A program made the position numbers and the translations under genes. Positions 57,829 to 64,000 of a DNA stretch of 64,000 nucleotides are shown one piece after another. The stretch is from Bin87 sp034421995. GTDB taxonomy: Bacteria > Chloroflexota > Dehalococcoidia > Lucifugimonadales > UBA3495. Location of the stretch: positions 1-64,000 of the forward strand of contig DAOUJY010000076.1 of assembly GCA_034421995.1 (NCBI GenBank), given 5' to 3'. Positions within the stretch are counted from its first letter, which is position 1, and the number at the start of each line of letters is the position of its first letter. The notes below the pieces were generated by a model. That model was not told the origin of the DNA. It worked only from the letters and a program-made list of their open reading frames with translations, and did not search any database.

Positions 57829-58530
57829 ATGGGAACCGTCCAGTTCCACCAAGCCAAAGCCGCCGAATTCCTCCAACGCGCCGACCTGACCATCGGCGAC
57901 CACGACCCGCCCCAGGCCGCCGTGGCCCTCCGTCGGGCGTTCACCCATGCCCTCACCGCCGTGGCCGTCCACGACGGCCACAACCACAACTCCCGTCGCC
58001 AGCTGGGGCATGTGATGCAGTCCAACATACTTCGAGAACGCCTCAAGCGTGACCACCTCAAAACCTTCCGGCAGGTCCATTCCTTAGCCGATCATCTTGC
58101 CTCTGCCGACCGGTCCGGCGATCCCGCCGTCACTCTCCGGCGCATGCGTCGCCGCGTCGCATCTTTCATCATCGACTGCGCCGCCGTCATCGCTGGACAA
58201 CCCAAACCCGTCCAACCTCACAAGCGATGGCTCCGTGACCCTGACCACCGCCGGCCCGACTCTTTCGAAACTGCCCAGGACATCCTTTCCCTGCCCAATC
58301 TCGACCACATCAGGCGCCGTTTCAATCTTGCCCACATTCCTCTCGCTGCTCAGCCGGACCCCCATGGCTGGTACCGCTACGGCATGACGCCGCGTCCCTG
58401 CTCCTGCCACCGGGAACTCTGGGAATTCCCCAGGGACGAGAGCTCCATCATCCTGTCTCCGCTATGGCGTCGCGCCCTCGAAAAAACCTTCTGGATCAAA
58501 CTCCCCGACCCCCTGCAACTGCGAGCCTAA
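57829..58530 (+). CDS. Hypothetical helical protein, possibly HEPN-like
   Basis: 233 residues from ATG 57829. The N-terminal half is helical and resembles HEPN domains (FHQAKAAEFLQRADLTIGDH, AAVALRRAFTHALTAVAVHD). The C-terminal half is Trp/Arg/Pro-rich (HGWYRYGMTPRPCSCHRELW). The catalytic R-x4-6-H of RNase-type HEPN proteins is not clearly seen. It has no toxin or antitoxin neighbour. Function not assigned. Confidence 0.5.
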   Translation: MGTVQFHQAKAAEFLQRADLTIGDHDPPQAAVALRRAFTHALTAVAVHDGHNHNSRRQLGHVMQSNILRERLKRDHLKTFRQVHSLADHLASADRSGDPAVTLRRMRRRVASFIIDCAAVIAGQPKPVQPHKRWLRDPDHRRPDSFETAQDILSLPNLDHIRRRFNLAHIPLAAQPDPHGWYRYGMTPRPCSCHRELWEFPRDESSIILSPLWRRALEKTFWIKLPDPLQLRA

Positions 58531-58535
58531 CCACT

Positions 58536-58560
58536 CCGCTCATGGTGAGCCTGTCGAACC
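58536..58560. repeat. 25-base exact copy of the MITE-like unit interior
   Basis: Identical, in inverted orientation, to 19609-19633. It lies just after the hypothetical gene's stop codon and before the CaiB promoter. Confidence 0.65.
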
Positions 58561-58587
58561 ACGCGCCAATCCCGCCCGCTAACCCCG

Positions 58588-58596
58588 TGCTATAAT
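58588..58596 (+). promoter_or_regulatory. Extended -10 promoter for the CoA transferase
   Basis: TGC-TATAAT, a full extended -10 box, 34 bases before the ATG at 58630. The -35 region is poor, as is common with extended -10 promoters. Confidence 0.6.
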
Positions 58597-58629
58597 CCGG
58601 CAAAACTTGAAAAAGCGAGGACTCGAACG

Positions 58630-59853
58630 ATGTCGCAGCCTCTGGAAAATATCAAGGTCGTGGACCTTACCCGCACTCTGGCGGGGCCGTTTTGCACTCA
58701 AAACCTGGCCGACATGGGGGCCGACGTCATCAAGATCGAGGAACCTAACGACGGCGACGAAACCCGCAAGTGGCCGCCCATCTGGAACGGCGAAAGCACC
58801 CAGTTCATGTCCTTCAACCGCAACAAGCGCAGCCTCTCCGTCAACCTCAAGTCGGAAGAGGGCCTCAACATCGTCAAGAAGCTGGCCAAAGACGCCGACG
58901 TGATGATAGAGAGCTTCCGCGCCGGCACGTTGGCCCGCATGGGCCTGGGCTACGATGACATCAAGGCCATCAACCCCGACATCGTCTATTGCACCATCTC
59001 CGGCTACGGACGCACCGGCCCCATGGCCAACAAGCCCGGCTATGACCTCATCATCCAGGCCTACAGCGGCCTGATGCACCTCACTGGCGCACCGGACGGC
59101 CCTCCCCAGCGCGTCGGCTTTTCCCTGGTTGACCTCTTCACCGGCATGATGGCCTTCGGTTCAATAGTCACCGCCCTCTACCACCGCGACAAGACCGGCG
59201 AGGGTCAACTCATCGACACCTCCCTCCTGGACGGCCAGGTCGCCGCCATGAGCTACCACGCCACCGGATACATCGGCACCGGCGTCGAACCCCATCGCCT
59301 CGGTTCCGGTCACCCCAGCCTGGTTCCTTATCAGAGCTTCCAGGCGTCAGACGGTTTCTTCATCCTGGGCGTTGCCAACCCCAACCTCTGGGAGCGCTTC
59401 TGCAACGCCATCGGCCACCCGGAACTCAAAGACGATCCCAAATACGCCACCAACCCCGACCGGGTTGCCCACCGCGCCGAACTGGTGGATCACCTTAACA
59501 GCATCTTCGCCGACCACACCATCGCCCATTGGGTCAAGGTAATCGACGAAGCCGGCGTTCCCGTCGGTCCCATCAACAAGACCTCCGACGTGGTGGCCGA
59601 CGAACAGGTCAACGCCCGCGAAATGTTCCTTGAGATTGACCACCCCAACATCCCGGATCTGCGCGTGCCCAACTCGCCCTTGAAGCTACGGGGTACTCCA
59701 GCCGCTCTGCGCATGGCTCCTCCGCTTCTGGGACAACACAATGAGGAAGTGCTGGCGGAAATAGGTTACGACTCAGCGGCTTTTGCCAAGCTACTGGAAT
59801 CGGGAGCCGTCGGAGAACCTAACAAGCAGCCCAGCGGGGTCGGCGGCCACTGA
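58630..59853 (+). CDS. CaiB/BaiF (class III) CoA transferase
   Basis: 407 residues, normal length. LENIKVVDLTRTLAGPFCTQ and NLADMGADVIKIEEPNDGDE at the start carry the conserved R-T-L-A-G-P and the catalytic Asp of family III in GYDLIIQAYSGLMHLTG. Later GEGQLIDTSLLDGQVA and VPVGPINKTSDVVADEQVNA are also typical. It moves CoA between carboxylic acids as an intertwined dimer. The substrate cannot be told; these are abundant in lineages that degrade diverse organic acids. Confidence 0.94.
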   Translation: MSQPLENIKVVDLTRTLAGPFCTQNLADMGADVIKIEEPNDGDETRKWPPIWNGESTQFMSFNRNKRSLSVNLKSEEGLNIVKKLAKDADVMIESFRAGTLARMGLGYDDIKAINPDIVYCTISGYGRTGPMANKPGYDLIIQAYSGLMHLTGAPDGPPQRVGFSLVDLFTGMMAFGSIVTALYHRDKTGEGQLIDTSLLDGQVAAMSYHATGYIGTGVEPHRLGSGHPSLVPYQSFQASDGFFILGVANPNLWERFCNAIGHPELKDDPKYATNPDRVAHRAELVDHLNSIFADHTIAHWVKVIDEAGVPVGPINKTSDVVADEQVNAREMFLEIDHPNIPDLRVPNSPLKLRGTPAALRMAPPLLGQHNEEVLAEIGYDSAAFAKLLESGAVGEPNKQPSGVGGH

Positions 59854-59982
59854 TGCCAATTGGTTCACACAACGCAGGTTATGTGCATCCCAAGCACGAT
59901 TCCGCCAGATTATTGACATAACAAAGCGCTATCCGGCAATGCAAAGGCGGCCCGCCGATCCCGGCTTCCATCCCGCCAACCT

Positions 59983-60010
59983 GTAGGGGCGAATAATCAT
60001 TCGCCCCTAC
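59983..60010. repeat. GTAGGGGCG palindrome, second near-perfect copy
   Basis: Differs from 57170-57197 at one base. It lies 130 bases after the CoA transferase stop and may act as its terminator. The rest of 59854-60079 holds nothing recognised. Confidence 0.7.
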
Positions 60011-60079
60011 GCGTATCCGCCATCACTTCTTCTCAAACGCGCCGCCTGCGCCGGCACTTTGCCGAAGACCTCCCGCCGG

Positions 60080-60108
60080 TTGCCGTATGCCAGAGGCAGG
60101 GCTATAAT
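60080..60108 (+). promoter_or_regulatory. Promoter of the tRNA cluster
   Basis: TTGCCG (60080-60085), exactly 17 bases, TATAAT (60103-60108); the first tRNA begins 22 bases later. This is the clearest sigma-70-type promoter in the window. Confidence 0.75.
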
Positions 60109-60129
60109 GGTTCTCACCAAGTCGCGCTG

Positions 60130-60205
60130 GGGCGATTAGCTCAGCGGTTAGAGTGCCTCGTTCACACCGAGGAGGTCGGAGGTTCAAATCCTCCATCGCC
60201 CACCA
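60130..60205 (+). tRNA. tRNA-Val (anticodon CAC)
   Basis: A 76-base cloverleaf with acceptor GGGCGAT/ATCGCCC, anticodon loop TTCACAC, T-loop TTCAAAT and encoded CCA. First of four tRNA genes in the same direction. Confidence 0.95.
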
Positions 60206-60252
60206 ACCACTCCCGCCACGGCGACCGACGATTAACAACACAAAACCACCTT

Positions 60253-60338
60253 GCCGAGGTGGCGAAACGGCAGACGCGCTGCGTTCAGGGCGCAGTGTCC
60301 TTTAGGACGTGTGGGTTCAAATCCCTCCCTCGGCACCA
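60253..60338 (+). tRNA. tRNA-Leu (anticodon CAG)
   Basis: 86 bases with a long variable arm (class II). Acceptor GCCGAGG/CCTCGGC, anticodon loop TTCAGGG, T-loop TTCAAAT, CCA encoded. Confidence 0.95.
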
Positions 60339-60348
60339 CTTTTTACGC

Positions 60349-60424
60349 GCGCTTGTAGCTCAGTGGATAGAGCGCTGCCCTGCGGAGGCAGAGGTCGTGA
60401 GTTCGAATCTCGCCAAGCGCGCCA
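60349..60424 (+). tRNA. tRNA-Arg (anticodon GCG)
   Basis: 76 bases, acceptor GCGCTTG/CAAGCGC, anticodon loop CTGCGGA, T-loop TTCGAAT, discriminator G and CCA encoded. The unmodified GCG anticodon (not ACG) is unusual for bacteria: it reads CGC/CGU without adenosine deamination. Confidence 0.93.
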
Positions 60425-60450
60425 TTTCTTTGCCCTTGCCGCACGGCCCA

Positions 60451-60527
60451 GGGCGGTTAGCTCAGATGGTTAGAGCGTCTGCTTTACACGCAGAAGGCCG
60501 GGGGTTCGAGTCCCTCACCGCCCACCA
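60451..60527 (+). tRNA. tRNA-Val (anticodon TAC)
   Basis: 77 bases, acceptor GGGCGGT/ACCGCCC, anticodon loop TTTACAC, T-loop TTCGAGT, CCA encoded. Last of the cluster; with the CAC isoacceptor it covers GTA and GTG codons. Confidence 0.95.
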
Positions 60528-60575
60528 TCAACCAAGCCCACAATCAGACTTGCGTAGCGCCGGATCGTCTCTGCA

Positions 60576-60890
60576 ATGATGGAACACCAAGGCATCCGCT
60601 GGGGCTACGTCTTCCTCCGCGCCCCTCATTTCCTCAGCGGCGAGGACCGGGAACACCTGATGACCGCCGCTGTCGAAATGTACCTGGCCGGCGAGGAAGA
60701 GCGCAACGTGGAGAGCGTCGGTTACGAGGGCCGGGTCTATACTGAGCGCCGCTTTGAGATGCTGGGCGAGTTCGGCGGCCAACGGTTCGACGTGGAGCTG
60801 GAAACCGCATTTGGACGCGACACTGCGACCTTCTTGGTGAATGAGCAAACGGGCGGCCATGGCGGCGGTTTAGGATTTTCCCGCAACTAG
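60576..60890 (+). CDS. Small hypothetical protein
   Basis: 104 residues, charged and soluble, with VFLRAPHFLSGEDREHLMTA and LGEFGGQRFDVELETAFGRD. It follows the tRNA cluster by 48 bases with no clear ribosome-binding site. No family recognised; coding is likely from length and composition only. Confidence 0.45.
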   Translation: MMEHQGIRWGYVFLRAPHFLSGEDREHLMTAAVEMYLAGEEERNVESVGYEGRVYTERRFEMLGEFGGQRFDVELETAFGRDTATFLVNEQTGGHGGGLGFSRN

Positions 60891-60917
60891 CCCCGCACGG
60901 GCGGGTCGCGGAGGATG

Positions 60918-60926
60918 TGGTATATT
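60918..60926 (+). promoter_or_regulatory. Extended -10 element for the PAC2 gene
   Basis: TGG-TATATT, 45 bases before the ATG at 60971; no clear -35 box. Confidence 0.4.
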
Positions 60927-60970
60927 AGGCGAAACCGCAGCGTGGCAGCCCGGCAGGGAGGCGGTCCATT

Positions 60971-61921
60971 ATGCCAGAGGAACTTTTCACCTTCACCGAC
61001 AAACCCGAGGCCAACTATCTGGTCGCCGGCTGGCGGCGCCAGTGGTCCAATGGCGGGCGGATCTCCAGCGGCTTGCCACGATACCTCATCGAGAAAAACG
61101 GCGGCCGGCAAATCGGCCAAATGACCGAGTACGTCAACCAGATGTGCTACCCCTTCCAGGTAGCGGGGACTCACGACGCTTTCCGCCCAGCGGCGTCCTT
61201 CCAGGAGGGCCTGCCCAACACCGCCATGTCGCGCCAGAACGCGTTCTATGAGATCGGCAGCGGCTTGTTGGTCTTCCTCGGTGAGGAACCATGGTATCGC
61301 CTCGACATCTACACCGAAGCGTTTTTCAACGCGGTCAGAGATCTGGGCATCCAGCAGACCGTGGCGGTTGAAGGCGTGAATGGCCCGGCTCCGCCCGATC
61401 TGGAACGACGCATCACCTGCGTGTACTCCCAACCCGAAATGCGCGAGCAGTTGGAACGCCACGGCGTGCAATTCTCCAGCTATGGCAGCCGTGGACGGCA
61501 AGGCCCCACCATCGGCATGGCCCTGGTCTCCGTGGCCCACTATGAATACCCGGACATCCAGATGTTCCGCATGGGGGCCATGGCTCCCATGTATCCCTTT
61601 ATGACCAGCAACAACAACCAGTTGGGCATCACCCAGGATCACCGCGCCTACTACGACATCCTGCGTCGCTTGCGCTCCCTGTTCAAACTCGAGATGGATC
61701 TCTCTGAGCTTGAACAGATGGGAAGCCGCGAGTCCCAGGAGTTGCTGGACAACCTGGAGCGGCTCGGCCGGACCAACAGCGAGGCCAAGCAGATCATCGA
61801 CCAGGTCCGCCTCGACTACCAGTACACCCCCTACGTCGAGCCGGTGGATCTTGATCCGGCCTTGGAGGGAGCGTTGGAAAACATCCTGCGGGACATCGCC
61901 GAACCAGGCCAGGAAACGTAG
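60971..61921 (+). CDS. PAC2-family protein
   Basis: 316 residues of the PAC2 (proteasome assembly chaperone 2, COG1938/COG2047-like) fold. ANYLVAGWRRQWSNGGRISS starts the first strand. FYEIGSGLLVFLGEEPWYRL, LGIQQTVAVEGVNGPAPPDL and RQGPTIGMALVSVAHYEYPD are the usual blocks. These proteins are common in archaea, Actinobacteria and Chloroflexota; in bacteria their role is unknown. The C-terminal 60 residues are helical and charged. It has its own promoter box. Confidence 0.8.
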   Translation: MPEELFTFTDKPEANYLVAGWRRQWSNGGRISSGLPRYLIEKNGGRQIGQMTEYVNQMCYPFQVAGTHDAFRPAASFQEGLPNTAMSRQNAFYEIGSGLLVFLGEEPWYRLDIYTEAFFNAVRDLGIQQTVAVEGVNGPAPPDLERRITCVYSQPEMREQLERHGVQFSSYGSRGRQGPTIGMALVSVAHYEYPDIQMFRMGAMAPMYPFMTSNNNQLGITQDHRAYYDILRRLRSLFKLEMDLSELEQMGSRESQELLDNLERLGRTNSEAKQIIDQVRLDYQYTPYVEPVDLDPALEGALENILRDIAEPGQET

Positions 61922-61988
61922 CAATTCCCAACCGTCATTCCCATCCCATCATCCATTCCCGTCCAATCATCCATTCCGGCCCCCTCAT

Positions 61989-62015
61989 CGTCATTCCGGC
62001 GAAAGCGGGAATCTA
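61989..62015. repeat. CGTCATTCCGGCGAAAG repeat
   Basis: One more copy of the CGTCATTCC(C/G)GC family, in the 120-base convergent gap between the PAC2 and amidohydrolase genes. Low-complexity CCCATTC repeats precede it. Confidence 0.55.
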
Positions 62016-62042
62016 GGTATCTCGCCCCCCCGCCTCCGTTGG

Positions 62043-63422
62043 CTACACTATAGGCCAACGGGGGCCGAAATTTATCCCCGTCCTGCTTATCAGCGCCTCC
62101 CCCAATGCCTGCACTTCTGCCACCAGAGCGGCTTCATCCACAAATTGGGGCTGGTGGTCTGCCACCACCACTTTGCCGTTCACGATCACGGTATGCACGC
62201 TGCGGCCGTCGGCGTTGTACACTAGGTTGTTGATCGGATTGTGCAGCGCGGCCCACTCCGCGCGGCGCGTATCGAATAGCACCAGGTCGGCGAATTTGCC
62301 CGGCTCAATTGAGCCGATTATGTTATCCATGCCCAACGCTGCCGCCCCGCCGATGGTTCCCAGCTCCAAAGCGGTCTCCGCCGGTATCATCGCCACGTCC
62401 TGCCGTCCGTCCTTGTATAGCACCGCCGCCAAATAGACGGACCGCAGGGTCTCCAACAGGTTGGAATTGTTGCCGGCATCGGTGCCTAGACCCACGGTAG
62501 CGCCGCCGTCCAGTAACTCCGGCAGCAATGCGTGCCGAGTCATGCCGGCGCCACCCTTTATCGCGGCGGTCGGGCACATCACCACTGCCGTATTTCGTTC
62601 CGCGATGAGACCGGCTTCCAGTTCGGAAATCCCCAGGCAGTGAGCCAGCGTCATCTCAGCAGTGAGCACGCCGGAACGGTCCAGGTACTCGGTCGGTGTG
62701 CAGCCGTAGCTGCGCCGGCATTCTTCAATCCAACGGGGCCCATTGGTGAAATGCAGGGTCGAACGCGTTCCGGCGGCCTGGGCGATTGCATGGCTGCCCG
62801 ACAGGAGTTCCGTCGAGCAGAACTCCGGTGAAAACGGCATTGCCCATGCCGAAACCATGCCGTCTAAAGCGCCGTCACAATCGGCTATCGTTTCCGACGT
62901 CATCCGCAGGGCTGCGTCAGTTTCGTACACCGGGAGGTTCAGTGGGTTGGGTTTATCCAGTACGTTTCGCCCCACTATGATGCGGCATCCCGATTGGCGA
63001 TAGGCTTCCATGCAGGCGTCCAGGTGGGTGGTGCTGCCGGGATCCAGGAAGGTGGTGGTGCCGTATTTGAGCAACTCCGTGATGGCCAGCAAAGAAGTGG
63101 CGTACTCGTCGGCATCCGTCATCGCGCCCTGCAGGCGGAAAACGTTGGGCAGATATTGGGCGCCCAGGTCATCGGGAAATAACCCGCGCGCGGCGTGGGC
63201 GTAGCTTATGTGCATATGGCCGTTGACGAAACCGGGCGTCATGACCATGCCGCTGCCATCGATGACCCTATCGGCGGCCACGTCGGCCAGTTCGGCCGCC
63301 TTGCCCACCTGGGCGATGCGGCTGCCGGCAATCACCACGGCGCCGTCGGCGATGATGCGCCGCTGCGGGTCCATGCTGACGATGTACCGAACGCCGTCGA
63401 TTTTCAGAGTGGGTTCAGACAT
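62043..63422 (-). CDS. Amidohydrolase of the TRZ/ATZ/SsnA type
   Basis: 459 residues. Metal site: FVNGHMHISYAH (HxH), TLHFTNG (His), AHCLGISELE (His) and GLGTDAGNNSN (Asp). A composite beta-sandwich lies on both sides (ILKIDGVRYIV-like start and GKFADLVLFDTRRAEW, IVNGKVVVADHQ). These enzymes remove amino or chloro groups from triazines, purines or related heterocycles. The substrate is unknown. It starts at ATG 63422. A nitroreductase gene is upstream on the same strand. Confidence 0.9.
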   Translation of the reverse strand: MSEPTLKIDGVRYIVSMDPQRRIIADGAVVIAGSRIAQVGKAAELADVAADRVIDGSGMVMTPGFVNGHMHISYAHAARGLFPDDLGAQYLPNVFRLQGAMTDADEYATSLLAITELLKYGTTTFLDPGSTTHLDACMEAYRQSGCRIIVGRNVLDKPNPLNLPVYETDAALRMTSETIADCDGALDGMVSAWAMPFSPEFCSTELLSGSHAIAQAAGTRSTLHFTNGPRWIEECRRSYGCTPTEYLDRSGVLTAEMTLAHCLGISELEAGLIAERNTAVVMCPTAAIKGGAGMTRHALLPELLDGGATVGLGTDAGNNSNLLETLRSVYLAAVLYKDGRQDVAMIPAETALELGTIGGAAALGMDNIIGSIEPGKFADLVLFDTRRAEWAALHNPINNLVYNADGRSVHTVIVNGKVVVADHQPQFVDEAALVAEVQALGEALISRTGINFGPRWPIV

Positions 63423-63468
63423 GGCAATTTTCCTGCTCGTCGTTCCAGCCCGGAATGACGGATTAATG

Positions 63469-64000
63469 CTAATCGGCCCAATCGCGGAAACCCCAGCGGT
63501 TGAACGACGTCACCTCAGCGGGCGGACGCCGGTTGGTGGGTCCGAAGCTGCCCCGGGGGTATCCGACTGGAGTGAGGCAAATCATTTCGGCGTATTCGGG
63601 CAGGCCCAGTATCTCGCGCACCTCCTCCTCTTTGCGGTTAAGGACCGTCGTAATGCGCGTGCCCAACCCCAGGGCGCGGCCTGCCAGGAAAAGGTTCTGT
63701 ATTGCCGGCCAGATTGAGGCGGCGTGACGGCCCCGCTCAATGGACTGGCCCGGCTGATAGCCGCTGCCGCGCGAGTGGTCGGCGCACACCACGATCATCG
63801 CAGGAACTTCGGGCATGTGGTGAGCCAGATAACGGGCGTGGCGATACACTCGGGTCTCCGTTGGCGACGGTTCCCAACCCATGGCATCCAGCCACGTGTT
63901 TTTGTAAAGCTCGCCCAGGGAACGCACGGTTTCCGGATCGTTGACCACCACGAACTCCCACGGTTGGGTGTTCCCTCCGTTGGGCGCGCGCACGGCGGCA
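63469..64000 (-). CDS. Nitroreductase family protein, C-terminal part (runs off window)
   Basis: Open to the window end; 177 codons visible. AAVRAPNGGNTQPWEFVVVN is the FMN-binding start of the family. Later SIERGRHAASIWPAIQNLFL, AGRALGLGTRITTVL and YPRGSFGPTNRRPPAEV are typical. It uses FMN and NAD(P)H to reduce nitro or related groups. The first residues lie beyond 64000, so the GTG at 63993 is not taken as the start. It lies 46 bases from the amidohydrolase and may be co-transcribed with it. Confidence 0.88.
   Translation of the reverse strand, partial: AAVRAPNGGNTQPWEFVVVNDPETVRSLGELYKNTWLDAMGWEPSPTETRVYRHARYLAHHMPEVPAMIVVCADHSRGSGYQPGQSIERGRHAASIWPAIQNLFLAGRALGLGTRITTVLNRKEEEVREILGLPEYAEMICLTPVGYPRGSFGPTNRRPPAEVTSFNRWGFRDWAD

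Noticed and set aside
60023..60580. Open frames on both strands across the tRNA cluster, for example one reading MEDLNLRPPRCERGT
   Set aside because: They are translations of tRNA sequence; such peptides are a known artefact, and four complete cloverleaves explain the DNA.

Overview
The window looks like a chromosomal segment of a high-G+C, Gram-negative-style or monoderm environmental bacterium. The gene content (CaiB/BaiF CoA transferase, HMGL-like lyase, DUF255 protein, CbbQ/CbbO-like pair, PAC2 protein, EndoQ-like PHP protein, many short dispersed palindromes) is most like the Chloroflexota, perhaps a SAR202/Dehalococcoidia-type lineage. That placement is inference from gene content, not from a marker tree. 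Most genes are housekeeping or metabolic, and no prophage or CRISPR array is visible.

Layout. 1-2.7 kb: start of a LutA-like Fe-S oxidoreductase, an MFS symporter and a membrane-anchored hydrolase. 2.7-6.4 kb: a DUF255 thioredoxin-domain protein, divergent from two tandem thioredoxin-like lipoproteins. Each lipoprotein reads through one in-frame TGA placed exactly at the first Cys of a CxxC motif and followed by a matching, covarying hairpin, so they are very probably selenoproteins. 6.4-12.8 kb: a small aspartic protease, thrS, a low-G+C DEAH helicase and prfB with its programmed +1 frameshift. 12.9-19.4 kb: one long minus-strand operon (acyl-CoA dehydrogenase, SIMPL lipoprotein, dcd, ribD, ribE, ribB, ribBA). 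19.5-29 kb: a patchy accessory region bounded by inverted remnants of the same IS630-type element. It holds degV, a broken GAF gene joined to a dead transposase, a frameshifted GAF-GAF-PAS-kinase-receiver-winged-helix protein, a hydrolase and an MFS transporter. 29.4-39.2 kb: selA, a hydrolase whose nucleophile is Glu, an EndoQ-like nuclease, an N-acetyltransferase, coaE, and a MoxR/CbbQ-type ATPase with its very large von Willebrand partner on either side of a CoA-type Nudix gene.

39.3-45.9 kb: cinA and a four-gene Gld-like ABC exporter operon. 46-52.5 kb: polyamine genes (speD, speB) behind a leader hairpin, an HMGL-like lyase, a zinc-ribbon/glycosyltransferase fusion and small membrane proteins. 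52.5-58.5 kb: two small PD-(D/E)XK-like proteins, a BNR-repeat protein, comF, a Nudix protein, a ribokinase-family kinase and a repeat-rich gap. 58.6-64 kb: CaiB-type CoA transferase, four tRNA genes in a row, a PAC2 protein, an amidohydrolase and the end of a nitroreductase.

How parts fit. SelA in this window makes Sec-tRNA, which would serve the two selenoproteins 24 kb away; selB, selD and tRNA-Sec were not found here. The riboflavin genes are co-transcribed with a flavin enzyme (acyl-CoA dehydrogenase). Short palindromic repeats recur between genes and have even inserted into the dead IS630 transposase.
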